Of a stretch of DNA of 64,000 nucleotides, positions 47,713-59,913 are shown in pieces. The translations under genes and the position numbers were made by a program. The notes under the pieces are model-generated. The model was given only the letters and a program-made list of their open reading frames with translations, made no database searches and was not told the DNA's origin. Source of the stretch: Antrodiella citrinella (taxonomy: Eukaryota > Basidiomycota > Agaricomycetes > Polyporales > Steccherinaceae); assembly GCA_004802725.1 (NCBI GenBank), contig SGPM01000006.1:186001-250000 (forward strand), written 5' to 3'. Every line of letters begins with the position of its first letter. The first letter of the stretch is position 1.

Positions 47713-48891
47713 CTATGTGGAAATCTCGTCTTGACGAGTCCCCCGCTCAGCAGACAACTCCCATGAGCCTTCTGAATGAATGGAAGAAGTCTGGCGGTTC
47801 CGCAAGATAGACCACTGCCTCTTTCCAGTCTCTTTCCCAGGTTCTGTCCCAGGTTCTGAGTTGCAGGTCGACTGAGAATCACGCGATTGCATCGCGGGGG
47901 TATTGGTTCCACCTGAGAGTCTGTGACAGAATCGTTGAGCAACGTCTCCCTTGTGATCAATGAACTGGGACATACCTGAAAAGTCGTCTCAAGGTAGGCC
48001 TCTTCGAAAGCATATGCAGCTCGCCTGATCTAGAATCGTCGTCGGGATCTGATGTAAGAGATGATGTCCTTTGACGTCTGAAGGTAGGAAGCGGGAATGT
48101 AGATTTCCGCGACTGTGATGGCTGTTCGCCTGTCTCACTCGTTCGAACTTGGTGGTACGATCCATCTGAGGATCGACGTCTCCGCTCTTTCTTCACCCGG
48201 TCTGCATAGTCGACCGCCTCAGGCGAAGCCGGGGTGGGGAAGAAAAAGGGCGCCTGGTAGGGATTTGTCCGTGATGGTGTGGATCTCTTCAAGCTGGTGA
48301 GGGACTTGATAGAGCAACGTCTCGCTAGAAATGTTACATAAGTATACAGCACAGAATATGTCGACCGAGACTGTACTCACACCTGATGTTGATGTTGCTT
48401 GTGGCTCTCTTCAACGTCTTAGTCACGATGTTGAAGGAGTGAAAGCGGGAGGGGGCGGAGGAAGGGCCGTCCAACGGAGGAAGCAAGTCGTCCTCGGCAC
48501 TTGCGCTCTGCGACCCAGTGGATGAGGTTAAGTCCAAAGTTCCTGGCTGGGATGCGCTCGAAGATCGGCGACGCTTGATTGTTTCCACCAAGGAACGAGA
48601 GGAATTGGCAGGGTCTTGACTGGGCGCAATGAAGAGATACAGGAGACATTGTGTGGCTAATGATCCACAGCTCTAGAGGTCCACAAAAGTAAGATATGTG
48701 CAAGTACAACGAACTGAAGCGTGACTCACCAAGATCATCCCCACACAGGCCATGGTCAAGCCACTGACAACGAGGACTGAATCCCTGAGACGGGTATATG
48801 ACGAAGGTGATACCTCCACCACCGCCTCTCTCGGATGATTGGAGTCAAGCATGGCCTTATGAGATGGGCAGTTGGTGTGTGAGTGAATCAT
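47713..48891 (-). CDS. Small membrane protein with two hydrophobic segments and a Ser/Arg-rich tail
   Basis: Not recognised. Minus strand, start at 48891 (MIHSHTNCPSHKAML) or at the next in-frame Met (MLDSNHPREAV). Four exons. Seen: hydrophobic segments RDSVLVVSGLTMACVGMIL and, across the first intron, LATQCLLYLFIAPSQ; then a basic Ser-rich cytoplasmic tail (VETIKRRRSSSASQP, VKKERRRRSSDGSYHQ, RRQRTSSLTSDPDDD) with many RxxS phosphosite-like words. The last intron has two usable acceptors 8 nt apart (CACAG and CTCAG). The first gives the longer frame to the TAG at 47713-47715; the second ends after 12 codons. I used the longer one. Confidence 0.6.
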
Positions 48892-49817
48892 GGCGGTTCT
48901 GACTGGCCGCCTCGTTATTGCTGTTCACGAGGGTAGCGTGAAGGTGCGGTGCGGATGGAGTGTAGATGATGTGTGGGGGAAGTTCCGAGGAGGAACAGTT
49001 AAACGGCCTCTGTGTTGAAGCCCGCCTTATATGCCTTTCCATTGACTCCATTCCTTGCTGCTACATAGCCTGGTTTACGGTTGTTTCATCCAGATGTGAC
49101 AACCGACGTCTCCGACGCGGCGGGCGGGACGCCACAGCTGTCCGCCCCTATCCGCGCCGTTCTTCATTTCCCGCCTTCCTACTTGTCCGCCTACCTGAGT
49201 TGAAATGAGATGTGAGTAAACAATCAAGAAGCGACGCTACAATATCTGGATAATTGTGATAGTTTAGTACAACATGTCACTCAGTCCAAGTTCACGTCTC
49301 AGGCTGATCGGTAGAGAGGAAACGGAAGCTTATTCAAGTCGTTTCCTGAATAAGCTTCCGTTTCCTCTCACATCGAGTTAAATCAACTTCAATGACGCAC
49401 TGTTGATCAGGATGGACCGGGTTGTCTATAGTTGGGCATTGATCCTTCGCGTTGGTATTTTTCTGCATCATGCTGTATATGAATGTTTGGAATGCACTTA
49501 CCTTTCGATGGGCGGTGCAATACCGACGGATGTGTGGGCTGAGGACTCGGAGGGCGGGTGCGGAAGTGGGCCCGGGAGCGGGGCGGGGGGCGGTGGGAAA
49601 GCCGGGCTCGCGTGATATGTCGCCTAATTGGGACGTGTAACTCGAACAAGCTGTTTTTAGCCGCCGCGTCTTGTTGAACAACACCCTCCAGCACCCACAA
49701 CTCGTTGTCTTCACTCCTCTGTGGTCTTGTTTTCCCGGAGCTGTATACATCGTAACACGAAATACGAACGACTCCCGACGCACGACATTCCCCTGATACC
49801 CATCTCAAACGTACAAC
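48892..49817. other. Divergent intergenic region with perfect inverted repeat
   Basis: Upstream of the two-span membrane gene (minus) and SHO1 (plus). It contains a GC-rich block with GACGCGGCGGGCGGGACG at about 49113-49131 and the 23-bp inverted repeat described separately. Open frames at 49334-49934 on the minus strand look spurious. Confidence 0.5.
49314..49369. repeat. Perfect 23-bp inverted repeat with 10-nt loop
   Basis: Left arm 49314-49336 (gagaggaaacggaagcttat plus tca), loop 49337-49346, right arm 49347-49369, its exact reverse complement. An RNA or single strand from here would fold into a 23-bp perfect hairpin. No coding gene covers it. Confidence 0.95.
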
Positions 49818-51085
49818 ATGCCGCCAAGGGGAAACAGCGAAGGCCTTGACTTCACACCCATACTCACCCACTATCTCTTCCTCTTTACTTCCATTCTTGC
49901 AATCGTAAGCATTATTACTCCCCTCCATACGCATCTGCCTTACCCACTACGCGACTCAGATCGGATGGTTCGTTGCATTCATCGGTCAAGCTATAGCGAC
50001 TGCACAGAGTGAGTCCGTATACCTATCCCCAAGACTCATGACGCTCATAATTTTCAATAGTCGGACATGGATCCGTCGGTGTACTATGGTTCTCCATATT
50101 CCTACAACTCTTCCTCATCCTCGGCGTTCTCCACACCCTCGCAACTGACTCGGTAGCCATGAACCGCTTCCAAATTTCAGTATTCGGTGCGGTTGCCATT
50201 GTCTTCGCTGTAATAGGCGTGAACCAGGGTATCTTCTCTGGAAACGGTGCACTCGACGCTATGGCGGCAGGGTGGCTCATTCTCGCGATGGTCGACATCA
50301 TCTGGACGCTCTACTTCACCTCCGAAGAGGATTCCCTCATCCTTCACATCTTCAACTCTATGGGAACCGGTGGTCTTAGCCCTCCTTCGCGTCGTCGTAG
50401 GACGCGGCCGATGTCCGTCCACAACATGGGTGCCGGTAACGGATACGCTGCTGGATATGCTGCGCCACCAGGGGGAATTAGTTCAGGAGGCTATGACACG
50501 AAGAGCTTCGCCGGACCTGTCCGAAGTGACAACCAGAGCTTCAAGGCGGTCAGCGTGGATAACCGGAGTATGGGAGGAGCGGGGAGTGTCAGCAACGCGC
50601 CAGCCAACAACACCCTGTCTACCAATGGCGGTGGTATGGAAAATGCTGCTGCGGGTCTAGCGTCTCCGATGATGGGACCTGGGGCAGCCGGTGTTGGAGC
50701 GGGCGGAGGCCCAAATGGACAAGGTAGCCCTGGCGCGCTTCCTCCACCAATAACAGCTCCTGCAGACACCAGTGTTGCATCAGCGGACGGTTTCACGTAT
50801 CGCGCAAAGGCGTTGTATGCTTGTGAGTCACACATTCGCCGGGGAACGGGCTAGTGCTGACGGTCTCCCAGACAACGCATCCTCGGAGGATCCCAACGAA
50901 ATCTCTTTCGCGAAGGGCGAAATTCTGGACATCATCGACAAACAAGGGAAATGGTGGCAAGCGAAAAAGTCGGATGGAACCGTTGGCAGTGCGTGTCGTC
51001 TCTCTTTGCCAACGCTGTCAACGCTCATTGCTCATGACACTTATGTCCTACAGTTGCGCCATCAAATTACCTTCAAATTATCTGA
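49818..51085 (+). CDS. SHO1: High-osmolarity signalling protein SHO1
   Basis: Plasma-membrane osmosensor/adaptor that feeds the HOG MAP-kinase pathway through its SH3 domain. Five exons: 49818-49904, 49960-50008, 50061-50822, 50872-50988 and 51054-51085, giving 348 residues. Seen: four membrane spans (LTHYLFLFTSILAI; IGWFVAFIGQAIATAQ; VGVLWFSIFLQLFLILGVL; ISVFGAVAIVFAVIGVNQGIF with WLILAMVDIIWTLYF), a Gly/Ser/Asn-rich linker of about 150 residues, then the SH3 domain: ALYAYNASSEDPNEISF, KGEILDIIDKQGKWWQAK, and IAPSNYLQII at the very end, where the ALYDY and SNYV-type ligand-binding residues sit. Introns split the SH3 domain twice. Identification is firm. Confidence 0.95.
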
Positions 51086-51553
51086 GAGTCTGGTTACGCT
51101 CATTTCTCCCACGTTTGGACGAATTTCACGACTCGCTATGAAATGTTTTTGCTCTGCATATTGACTATAGGTCGGTTGCATCTATCTTGTTCTGGTCTCT
51201 ATCGGATGCTGTGTCTTATGTGTGTGAAACCCGTGTCCGTATTGTCTTTGGTTCTATGTTCATACTACATGCTTCACCCTTCAATTCTTCCCGTTGTTTT
51301 ATTCAGACATACTTATATCAGTACTTAGATACCTTCCAATGCCACGACACAATCTGACAATATGGTGACCTTGTGAGGCTTCATTGTTGACGTCCTTTCT
51401 CGACCTCTCAAGAACATAGTTGAGAATACGTAGCGTATGGATTGCAAATACTGATGTTACAGATGTTGTTACTTGCTGCGAATAGGTCAAGACAAAAATA
51501 TCGACACAACACCGACACCGTGTCTGTAAGATACCCTCAGAACGAATGTACGA
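51086..51553. other. Convergent intergenic region
   Basis: 3' flanks of SHO1 (plus) and the RNF10-like gene (minus). Nothing else was seen. Confidence 0.4.
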
Positions 51554-53680
51554 TTACCTCCTCCTTCCACTTGTGCCGCTACCACCCAACACCACCATTC
51601 TGTTGTTCTTCCGCTTCCCACCACCACTAGCCCGAATGGATCTTGCCTCCAGTTCATGGAAAGCAGCATCGAGATCCCACTCATCCTCGGCGTCACGTTC
51701 AACGTTCCGTCGAGCGGGCGGGCGCTGTCCAGGCGTCGCACGTGCTTGCGCGGCAGAGGCAAAACTCCTGTTCCCCCAAGCACCTTGAGCGACATCCTGG
51801 TGCTCGTTTGACAGAGCGGCTGCAGGATCAACCTCCGTTGGCGTCAGAGGCCGAGTTGAGACTGGTGGAGGGATATACGCGTCGACGTGGTTGCGCGTCA
51901 ACTCGTTCCAGCTTGTCACCAGCTTCTCCTTGTCGCGTTCCTCTGCACGGGCTCTCGCCTTGTCGTCCTTGCGATTCTTCAGATCGCGTCGAGAGCGACG
52001 CATACTAAGAGCGCGCTCAAAGTTCTTCAGCCCGCTCTGTCCTACTACGCTCTCCAGATCCGACTCAACAAATACGACATCTGCTCCTTCCGGTAGATGA
52101 GAGAGGTACTTGCACCGTTTCCGGAGGTCTTCGTTAACCGTGCTTTCTGCAAATGACTCCACACGCACAGTGATGGTGTCCGGGAACGTGGAATAGTGAC
52201 TGAAGTGCGACAAGAGAATCTTGATATCTAGAGGATGGAGATAGATAGGCAGCCCAGAAGCTGCTTGATAGTAGTAGTAAGTCGAGGTAGAAGGTGGTGG
52301 TGGATTCAGATTTCTCCGCTGTCTTGGTCCTCTCGTAGGTGTAGGTGTGCGCTCTGTCTGTCCGGAGGGAGTAGAAGGTGTGAAAGGTGTCCTGGGAATG
52401 CGGGACCCTGGATACATTGTGGCCACGAAAGCCTCCGGCGCATCAGGAAGCGCCTGAGCCCCGTTATCATCAGGCCTAATGTCAACTCGGTGAGCGTCAC
52501 GTATCTGTCGTTCGCCAAGTCTGGCGTTCTCGATCGCCTCCTTGAGTTGCGGTGTCTCCAGAGCAGCCGCTTTGTCGATCTGACGGCGCACTTTCGCATC
52601 GGCTGCATCCACGAAGTTGACCCCCAGCTCATCACCCATGCTGACTAAAGCTCGACGCTCTAATGCGAGCTCGTCAAGGTCCTTGGTAAGATCAGAGATG
52701 AGGGACGCTGGAGTAGCCAGCATGAACTTGGCGAACGCATCAATGTCGGGAAGGAAATGGAAAGGAGCCTGAAGTGGGGGCAGAACATCCGAAGGCCAAG
52801 TTTGTGATCGCGGAAGGGCCAGGGTAGTGATGGAAGGCCGCTGAATCAAACGCATGCGTATAGTTGATCCCGGAGTAGGAGTCGCAAAGAGTGAGCTGTC
52901 TGCAGAGGAGGATGAAGCTGTTGGAGGTGTATCTTCTTCTTCCTCAGCTGTTGAAACACCGTCGAACCACTTCACGGCCTTCAACTGCCGCTCGTTGACC
53001 GAGTCAAAGCATATCGGGCACCGGACCCACTTCAGATTGTCTGAAGTGTTGAGGTAGTGCAGGATACACGGAAAACAGAACACCTAGCACAAAGATTAAG
53101 TACGGCCAACGATGATATCCGAGAGTAATACTCACATGTCCGCATTTAGTCATCCGTGGGGAAGTGGGAGGTGAGAGGCAGATCGGGCACGTAGTGTGTC
53201 CTTCAGTCTGTGCGACCTGATGATCCGAGCCCGCAGCGGAAGCCACAGCGGATGTACGGGGTATGATGACCTGGAGTATATCGTGCCATTGAAAGTATCT
53301 GTACATCGAATAGGTGTCAACATTTCTGAATACAGGACACGGCTGACAGGGATGCACTCACATATCTGGATCCGCAAAGTGAACAGTGAAGTCTCCAGAG
53401 GGATTCATGACAAATCTATACTGAGCATTAACGAAGCCTGGGGTGTTATCAGTACATGTGTCGGCAGCTGAATATGACGGTTCTACTTACGCTCCTTGTT
53501 CCAAAAGCCATGCTGGCTGCCACCCGTCTTTCTTCTCCTCGCAGGAAGGTTCTGAAATTGGTGGGTCTGCCTTGGGGGCAAGGTGAAGTTCAAGAGGTGG
53601 TTGAGCGACTCCGTCTTGACAGAGCGTTTCGGAGCTGGAGCCCCCTGGGGAGTCCGAGGTGTCCCTGCGCGCGTGGTCAT
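51554..53680 (-). CDS. RING-finger ubiquitin ligase of the RNF10 type
   Basis: Likely E3 ubiquitin ligase; RNF10 acts on 40S ribosomal proteins in animals (family knowledge). Minus strand, start at 53680 (MTTRAGTPRTPQG), stop at 51554-51556, five exons. Seen: a basic head with QNLPARRRKTGG and HGFWNKERFVNAQYRFV, a block conserved in RNF10; the RING C3HC4 with CPICLSPPTSPRMTKCGH, VFCFPCILHYL and VRCPICFDSV; then ALPRSQTW and a long charged region. The region YYYYQAASGLPIYLHPLDIK with LLSHFS is another RNF10 signature. An intron cuts the RING after the CGH. The C-terminal third is Arg/Lys-rich coiled-coil-like and ends in GSGTSGRRR. It is divergent from the WBP11-like gene with 237 bases between the starts. 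Confidence 0.9.
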
Positions 53681-53917
53681 GATAACAACGTCAACGAGAT
53701 GAAACGAGAAAGTCTAGGATGGGGGGGAGATACGAAAGTTGGCTGTGAGCCAACAACCTGAATGGTTGAGGCACCCCGTCCGGAGACGAGAGAGAGAACC
53801 GACACAAGCGACCAGTCGTCATGACTCAATCCGGCAACGCACGTGCTCGCTTCGCTGCCTTCGGCGGTTGCGCACATCGTTCAGCGCGTTCATCTCCCTC
53901 CTGCTCAATATAACGCG

Positions 53918-55590
53918 ATGGCCAAAGGCAAGACAGTCAACCCTGCAGATGCACATCGTGCGTTCAAATTCGTTCACATGCACCGGAGACGGTCGTTGAC
54001 CCCAATACAGGGAAAGCTATTCGGAAGAAGGAACTCAAGAAGGCGAGTTGTCACAATAGCGCAGTCTTACTTCGTACTCATCTGGACCCAGTAGAACAAG
54101 ACAGAGCGTTCTAAAGCGCGGGATTTTGCTCTCGTAAAGAAGGACACGAGAGGTCAGTGCACTACTGCCATGCAGCCATTTCAAGTTATCCATTTTATTG
54201 CGCAGACCTTGAGGAAGACATTGAAAAGCTGGAGGGAAACTCCGACATTTCACCAGCTGATGCCTCTCGTCTTCAAGAATTGAAGGAGGAGCTCGCCAAG
54301 ATCACCAAGAAGAAGGAGGACTATGTTACAGAACATCCGGAACATAGAAAACTAGTCTTCAGGTCGAAAAGAAACGACTCGACACAGGAGAGCGAGCCTC
54401 GACCTGAACCCAAGAGCCGAAAGCTATTCAATAAGAACGGATTGCCGAGACACCCAGAGAGAAGTATATATTATGATCCTGTCATGAATCCATACGGAGT
54501 TCCCCCTCCAGGAATGCCTTATGTCGAGCGAGGTAAGCAACGTAGCACTCAAATATACGCCGTCTGATCCTTCAATATATACAGCACTACGTCCGGAGGA
54601 AGTTGATAGCGACCAGGATGATATGCAAGGTGCGAAACATAACGATACTTCCCTGACTTGACCTGCTCATTTCATCCAAGGTGATAGCGATGATGGCATT
54701 GCAATGCCTGTAGGTCCGCCTCCTGGTCGGTCCGATGACAATGACGAAGACAGTGATGACGATATACCCATGCCTGATGGCCCACCACCACCAAAATATG
54801 GGGATCCTAGTGGTAAGCACGGACTTGCTTATTCTCACTGCGCTGCAAGAAGAATTGAGAATTCTTAGTAATTTCTTTACCGCCCTCAGTGACAGCGGTC
54901 AGCTTGAGCGCGGTGCCACCTTTACCGCCAATACCCGGCCCACCTCCTGGCAATCCCCCGTTTCCTCCACCTCCGCACATGATACCAGGACCACCACCCC
55001 TACCGCATGGGCACTACTCGCCAATGCCGCCGCCTCCATCGCCATTTTTTTCTGCTCAAGGTCCCTCGCTTCATTTTCCCAACATGATGCCTCCCCCTCC
55101 ACCTGGCTTTTTTCCTCGTCGAAATCAGTCAGTGGCTGCCATGCAAGACCCCTTGTCCTCGATTCCGCATGAAACTTTCCAAGCCCATAGAGCTTCCGTC
55201 GTGAATGCTCCGCCACATCCTTCATTGCCCCCCAAACCTGTACAGGGTCCTCCATCTGCAGCTGTCTCTATTGCTGCGACAGTATCGGCTGCACCACAAC
55301 TTCGGGATCTGAAGAAAGAAAGCACCGCTTTTGTCCCATCTACTCTCAAGCGCAAGAAGGCTGGAACTGCTCCGGCAGCATCTCAGCTTAATGCGGCGCC
55401 TTCCGTGGGACTCGCTGATGAGTCGGACTCCGTCTCGACTGCTCCACGACCCAATTTACTTTCAACACTTAGAGGACAACTCGGGACTGGTGCCCCCACT
55501 GTCACACCCAGTCAGAAAAAGCCAAAGCCCGGTGACGACTACACAAAGTTCATGGACGAAATGGGCGACATACTGGGACCTACTTCATGA
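53918..55590 (+). CDS. WW-domain-binding protein 11-like splicing factor
   Basis: Proline-rich nuclear protein associated with the spliceosome (Wbp11/NpwBP family). Seven exons: 53918-53957, 54011-54042, 54095-54152, 54206-54532, 54585-54629, 54681-54812 and 54890-55590, giving 444 residues. Seen: the Wbp11 N-terminal domain MAKGKTVNPADAHRKAIRK followed by KELKKNKTERSKARDFALV; a helical LEEDIEKLEGNSDIS, LQELKEELAKITKKK; and the motif NPYGVPPPGMPY. Acidic patches follow, then a long PPPGxPPFPPPP stretch for WW binding, and the conserved C-terminal DDYTKFMDEMGDILG. The intron after exon 2 (54043-54094) starts with GC, not GT; every alternative breaks the Wbp11 frame. Confidence 0.92.
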
Positions 55591-55934
55591 TGGATGAGAC
55601 TTCGTCATGATCAGCTGATGGTTTTCTCAAGTTCCCGTGTCCATATCTTACCTAGCGGTGCCACGAGTGTTGTTAGTCCAATAAAATATCTGTGGGATCG
55701 ACTTTGCATCAGCAAGTATGTCAACCTTGCGACATCATGTCGCCCGAGAGCACAGAGAACAGTACCGCAACGTGCGCGTATTCTAGAGATGTAGATGTAT
55801 AAAATCTCCGCGCGTGAAACATCTCAGTAGGCTCTTACCAGTCTTACCGCCCAACTGCAACGTTCAACGTTAACCGCAGCAGGCTTACTTATGGTCAAGT
55901 CTCCCGTTCTCCTCGATCGTCAGTAACCCTCTGG
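55591..55934. other. Intergenic region
   Basis: 3' flank of the WBP11-like gene and promoter of the F-box-type gene. A TATAAAA at about 55798-55804 lies 130 bases before the next ATG. Confidence 0.4.
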
Positions 55935-57329
55935 ATGAATCTACCATCTCATCGCGAGAGCGTTGTATATTTGCAACCTCGACCTCTTTCTTTGCCTTCA
56001 GGCAAGCTCTTGCTTCTTCCCCTTCTTCCGCGGCGTAGACCACTCAAGTCTTTGCCGTGTGAACTGTGGACGCAGATCTTTGAGCTTGTGCTCGCCGGAT
56101 ACGACGAGCCAGACCAAGAATCTTCACATCGCATCAAACTCAGTCTGTTGTTAGTATGCAAGGCCTTCAAAGTGCGTATAGATTGAAGCATTGATTCAAG
56201 TTGATGTGCCCAGGCTGACGATCGTCGTATATGATGCTTATAGGAGGTCGTTCTACCGATCTTCTATTCCTATGTCTGGATCACCCACGTATCATCGCTA
56301 CAGATCTTTACGAACCTGCTGACAGCCGCGGATCGTAAATGGGATTCAATCCGCCGAATACCCTACTCCGCACCTGGTCGGTGGGTCCGCTCGCTGGATC
56401 TTTCAGACTTGCAGTCGGGAATTGGGGACGAGGCTTGTCAAATCGACAATGTCCTCACACGTCTATTCCCTCTCGTGCCATTCCTTGCAAGGCTGATGTT
56501 GAATCCAGCTTTCGCCCTAAGCAGAAATGCTTGGGAAAGCTTTTCACGTCGCGATGGTATACGCCACCTGCGAATAATGAGTGGCGTCAAGATGTATTCT
56601 TCGCCATTCAGCTTGATGGCAGAGAAGTCGTTCGTGGACGTTCTGCACCAGTGTCATCACCTGGAAGAACTGTATATCGTAGGCTCAGGCCTCGAAGCTA
56701 TAGAGCTCTCTTTGGCAGCCGAGTCGGACGATGTGGAGTTGGATTCCTGCATAGCGACGCCTGCTTTACCTCACCTGCGGAAGCTTTCCCTGATTTCTAT
56801 GCACACATCTCTGGTGATGTTCACCCTCCTGCGATCGACCCTCCCATCCTTGCAACATCTTACCATCACACCGTACGACGACATCACCATCCCAACATCC
56901 CTAGTCCCTCGCTTCATCGAGATCCATGGTCCAAAAGTATCATCCTTACATCTATACGCCCACAAATCCTGGCCTACAATGCTATTCCCTTCACCAACTA
57001 CTTTGCTCCATACATGCCCTCGCCTACGCCACCTCTCACTAGAGAATCCTCTACCAGCTCTAACCATTTGCTCGATATATCCACGCTATCCTCTCCGAAT
57101 ACTGTCCATCCCGCGTCCTCATCCCGATTTTCTAGGGGTCCTTGAGTCACTGCTTCCGATGCTGCCTAATCTGCGGGTGGTCAGAACCCGCGATATCCGA
57201 TGGATGAGGCGAGGGATGAGTGGACGCGCGTTGGAAGCGGGGGTCCAGGGAGAGATGAGAGAGTGGAAACGCCGTCTGGCAAGGAGGGGGATACAAATGT
57301 TGGACGCGGATTGGAATGTCGGAGATTAG
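55935..57329 (+). CDS. F-box-like protein with leucine-rich-type repeats
   Basis: Two exons, 55935-56171 and 56244-57329, giving 440 residues. Seen: an F-box-like opening LKSLPCELWTQIFELVLAG followed by LSLLLVCKAFKEVVLPIFY, the usual basidiomycete F-box layout with LPxELWxxIF and VCxxF. The rest has repeated leucine-rich turns: HHLEELYIVGSGLEAIEL, LPHLRKLSLISMHTSLV, LPSLQHLTITPYDDITI and CPRLRHLSLENPLPALT, ending with an Arg-rich helix (EWKRRLARRGIQML). Such proteins are numerous in mushrooms and usually act as SCF substrate adaptors. The substrate is unknown. A 268-codon open frame in another phase (56339-57145) is a shadow of this gene. Confidence 0.8.
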
Positions 57330-57485
57330 CGTAAGTACTCCCCGGAGTCAGAAAGAAGACCCATGCTTTTGGAGGAGAACCTCCAGCAGATACCATTTTG
57401 TGAAGCGACCGATCCGTCATGTCATTGTCGGGAAGACTTCCTATATAATATTACATGTATGCAGTGTATCCATATCAGCCAACAA

Positions 57486-59206
57486 TTACAAAGCCCGAAT
57501 CTGCTTATAACCTTCTTGAATGTCGTCTTGCAGCTTGTGGTGCCAGACGGGAATAAATATCCCCGCCAGGTCCTTCCGAACACCGTCTGTGTTGAAGCCA
57601 TGTTCTCCAAGCGCTTCATACACCTGTCCTGCTCGGAGGCTTCTATCCCAGATGTTCTGAGATCGCGGTCTGCGAAGACCATCATAGATGCGAAGCACGC
57701 GCTACGAAACATAAGTTGTGAGTCGCCGATCATTTGACCTCAAACGGGGTCGCACCTCCAAGTTGCCCACATTTGTTCCAGGAGCTCCCAGTAAACGAGC
57801 GAGGAGTAACGCATCCTCTAGTCCTTGTCCGGCACCACCCCCGAGGTGCGTGAGCATGGCATGAGCCTAAAAACGTCAATACGATGGGAACACGACCTCC
57901 AAATGGTAACACATACAGCATCTCCGATCAAGGCGACATTTCCCTTGACATATGAAGGCAAATGAGGATGAACCGCGCAAATGGACCACTTGCTCGGCTT
58001 GTGTAGACATTTCAAAAGACCCTTCACTTGATGTCCCCAACCATCGTATGCTTCTAAGAGTTCTGACTGTGGGGTGGTCTTTACCCATGGTTCTCCGTGC
58101 GGTAATTTTGCTAATCCAATGGGTTCCGGGCCATTGGTGACAAATGCGACCACATTAATCTAGATGGCGCGCGAGTGAGAAGTGTATTGCATATAGGCAT
58201 GTAGACGACTCACGGTGTTACCACCTTGAATTGGGAAGGTGACGATATGCTATTAGTATGTTAGACATCGCAAGGGGAAAGATAGCGGTCAGCGGAACAA
58301 CCTTTTCTGGACCCATGAAACACCAAAATCCTGCGGCCAAGTCGACCTTGACTCCTGCAGCTTTCGCTTCGCGAAGCTGCACAAGACCACGATATGCAGC
58401 AGTATTACTCCAGGCCACGTCTGCGTCGACACTTCGGCCAGTAATGATACTGCGAATTGTGCTCTTGATACCATCGGCTCCGATGACGACGTTGGCTTCG
58501 CGAGTAGTCCCATCTGTAAATGTTAAGATTTGCACTGACGGGTTGGCTGCAGACGGAGACACGTTGATACACCGTTTGTTGAAGTGGGCCCGGCTGATAT
58601 CGAAGTGCTTCAGCAGCGCATCTATCAGAGAGAACCTGGTAGGACGATGAGCCGTATCAGAGATGCTACAAGCGAAGGTAGCATAAATAGTAACCTGGCA
58701 ATTCCGAGCCCGTGGTCCTCACTGGCAAGAATATTCTGTCAATGATGTAGTGTCAGCGCTCCATATTACAATGCGTGGTCTCCGGGCCCAACGTACGTCG
58801 TAGAATATCTCATGGTCGCTGAGCCCAGAAATATATCGGAAGACTCGCATATTGAGGTCTGCCTCTCCTGAGGCGGCATGTACATCTTCCCAAACACCAA
58901 GTTCACGAAGGACACGAACAGCGTTAGGTCCTGTGGAGCTCCAAATATTAGTACACGCACTGTCTTCGAAAACAAATAAGAAAAGCATACCAAGTCCTAT
59001 GCCAGCACCAATCTCTTTGAACTTCGTCTACGCAAGGAAATGGTGAGTCGTCGCTCGACACAAGGTGTGAATGCGTGACATACCGTCGTCTCGTATACAT
59101 CTACATGCACTCCCTCCTTCGCCAGCGCAATAGCACATGCTAGTCCACACACTCCACCGCCAACGACGGCAACTGTGAAGTCTTTGGTGGCGCGCCAGGG
59201 TGTCAT
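57486..59206 (-). CDS. FAD-dependent monooxygenase (salicylate hydroxylase type), copy 1
   Basis: Flavin monooxygenase of the aromatic-ring hydroxylase class. Minus strand, start at 59206 (MTPWRATKDFTVAV), stop at 57486-57488, about eight short introns. Seen: the FAD-binding Rossmann motif AVVGGGVCGLACAIALAK, GAGIGLGPNAVRVLRELG, the NAD(P)H/FAD DG motif VIGADGIKSTIRS, and the ribose-binding GD motif VALIGDAAHAMLTHLGGGAG, cut by an intron after GDA. It ends with the family's C-terminal helices (RVLRIYDGLRRPRSQN). No signal peptide or peroxisomal signal. It is a close paralogue of the next gene, in tandem and on the same strand, 708 bases apart. The substrate, probably an aromatic acid, cannot be fixed. 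Confidence 0.9.
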
Positions 59207-59913
59207 GTTGGACGTTTCGCTCGTATTGTTGTGTCAAAGTGAATCGAGGCGATAGCTGGGGTCTTAACCAGAGTCTACAACCTCCTGTACCCTGTGCATT
59301 TGAAGGGCGTGGGTCCTATAGAGTGGCCATTTCATGGGATGAAAGGAACGATGGACCGTGGCACGGCCGCCGCACATCCGAGTGCGCGACGTAGAAGAGT
59401 CCCAACAGGAAGATCGCACATTCTGTGCGTGTAGAATGTGTCATTGATTCTCTATGGAACAGTCAACATGTCATGACCGCGATAGAGAGTGTTCCTAAAA
59501 GACATTGGAAAAATGAGTATCAGGCGCATGAAATACACGAATACCAAAACGTCGGTGGTGGCGACAGTTTGAAGGTGAAGTACGCATTCCGCGATGTTCT
59601 TGGACAGATGACTAAGCAAGTCTTTTCGAGGAGGTGTCCCAAGTTAGATCGATCAACCACACCAGACACAGTCTGGGAACCCACCAACCGGACGTGACAG
59701 TCGGATACCTGCCTTTTGGCAGCGGAGAACTTCAAGTTCATCTTGTGTATGATAGAGTGAGAATTTTTACATGTCATGCTGAGGATTGATAAGGACGGTC
59801 ATGAGGACACACGACGCTGTGACAGATAGTATTCATACAGATGGCGGCCGACCTCACCTCACTACTACAGGACCGTGTCAGGAAGTGACCTGTGTTAAAA
59901 TTACGCGCATGAA
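59207..59913. other. Intergenic region between the two monooxygenases
   Basis: Promoter of copy 1 and 3' flank of copy 2. It holds a short hairpin, cacattct (59417-59424) and agaatgtg (59433-59440). No gene was seen. Confidence 0.4.

Noticed and set aside
56339..57145. 268-codon open frame on the plus strand
   Set aside because: Other-phase shadow of the F-box/LRR-like gene, which has the clear Leu-rich pattern and the joined first exon.
59417..59440. 8-bp inverted repeat cacattct/agaatgtg
   Set aside because: Short enough to arise by chance in 64 kb.
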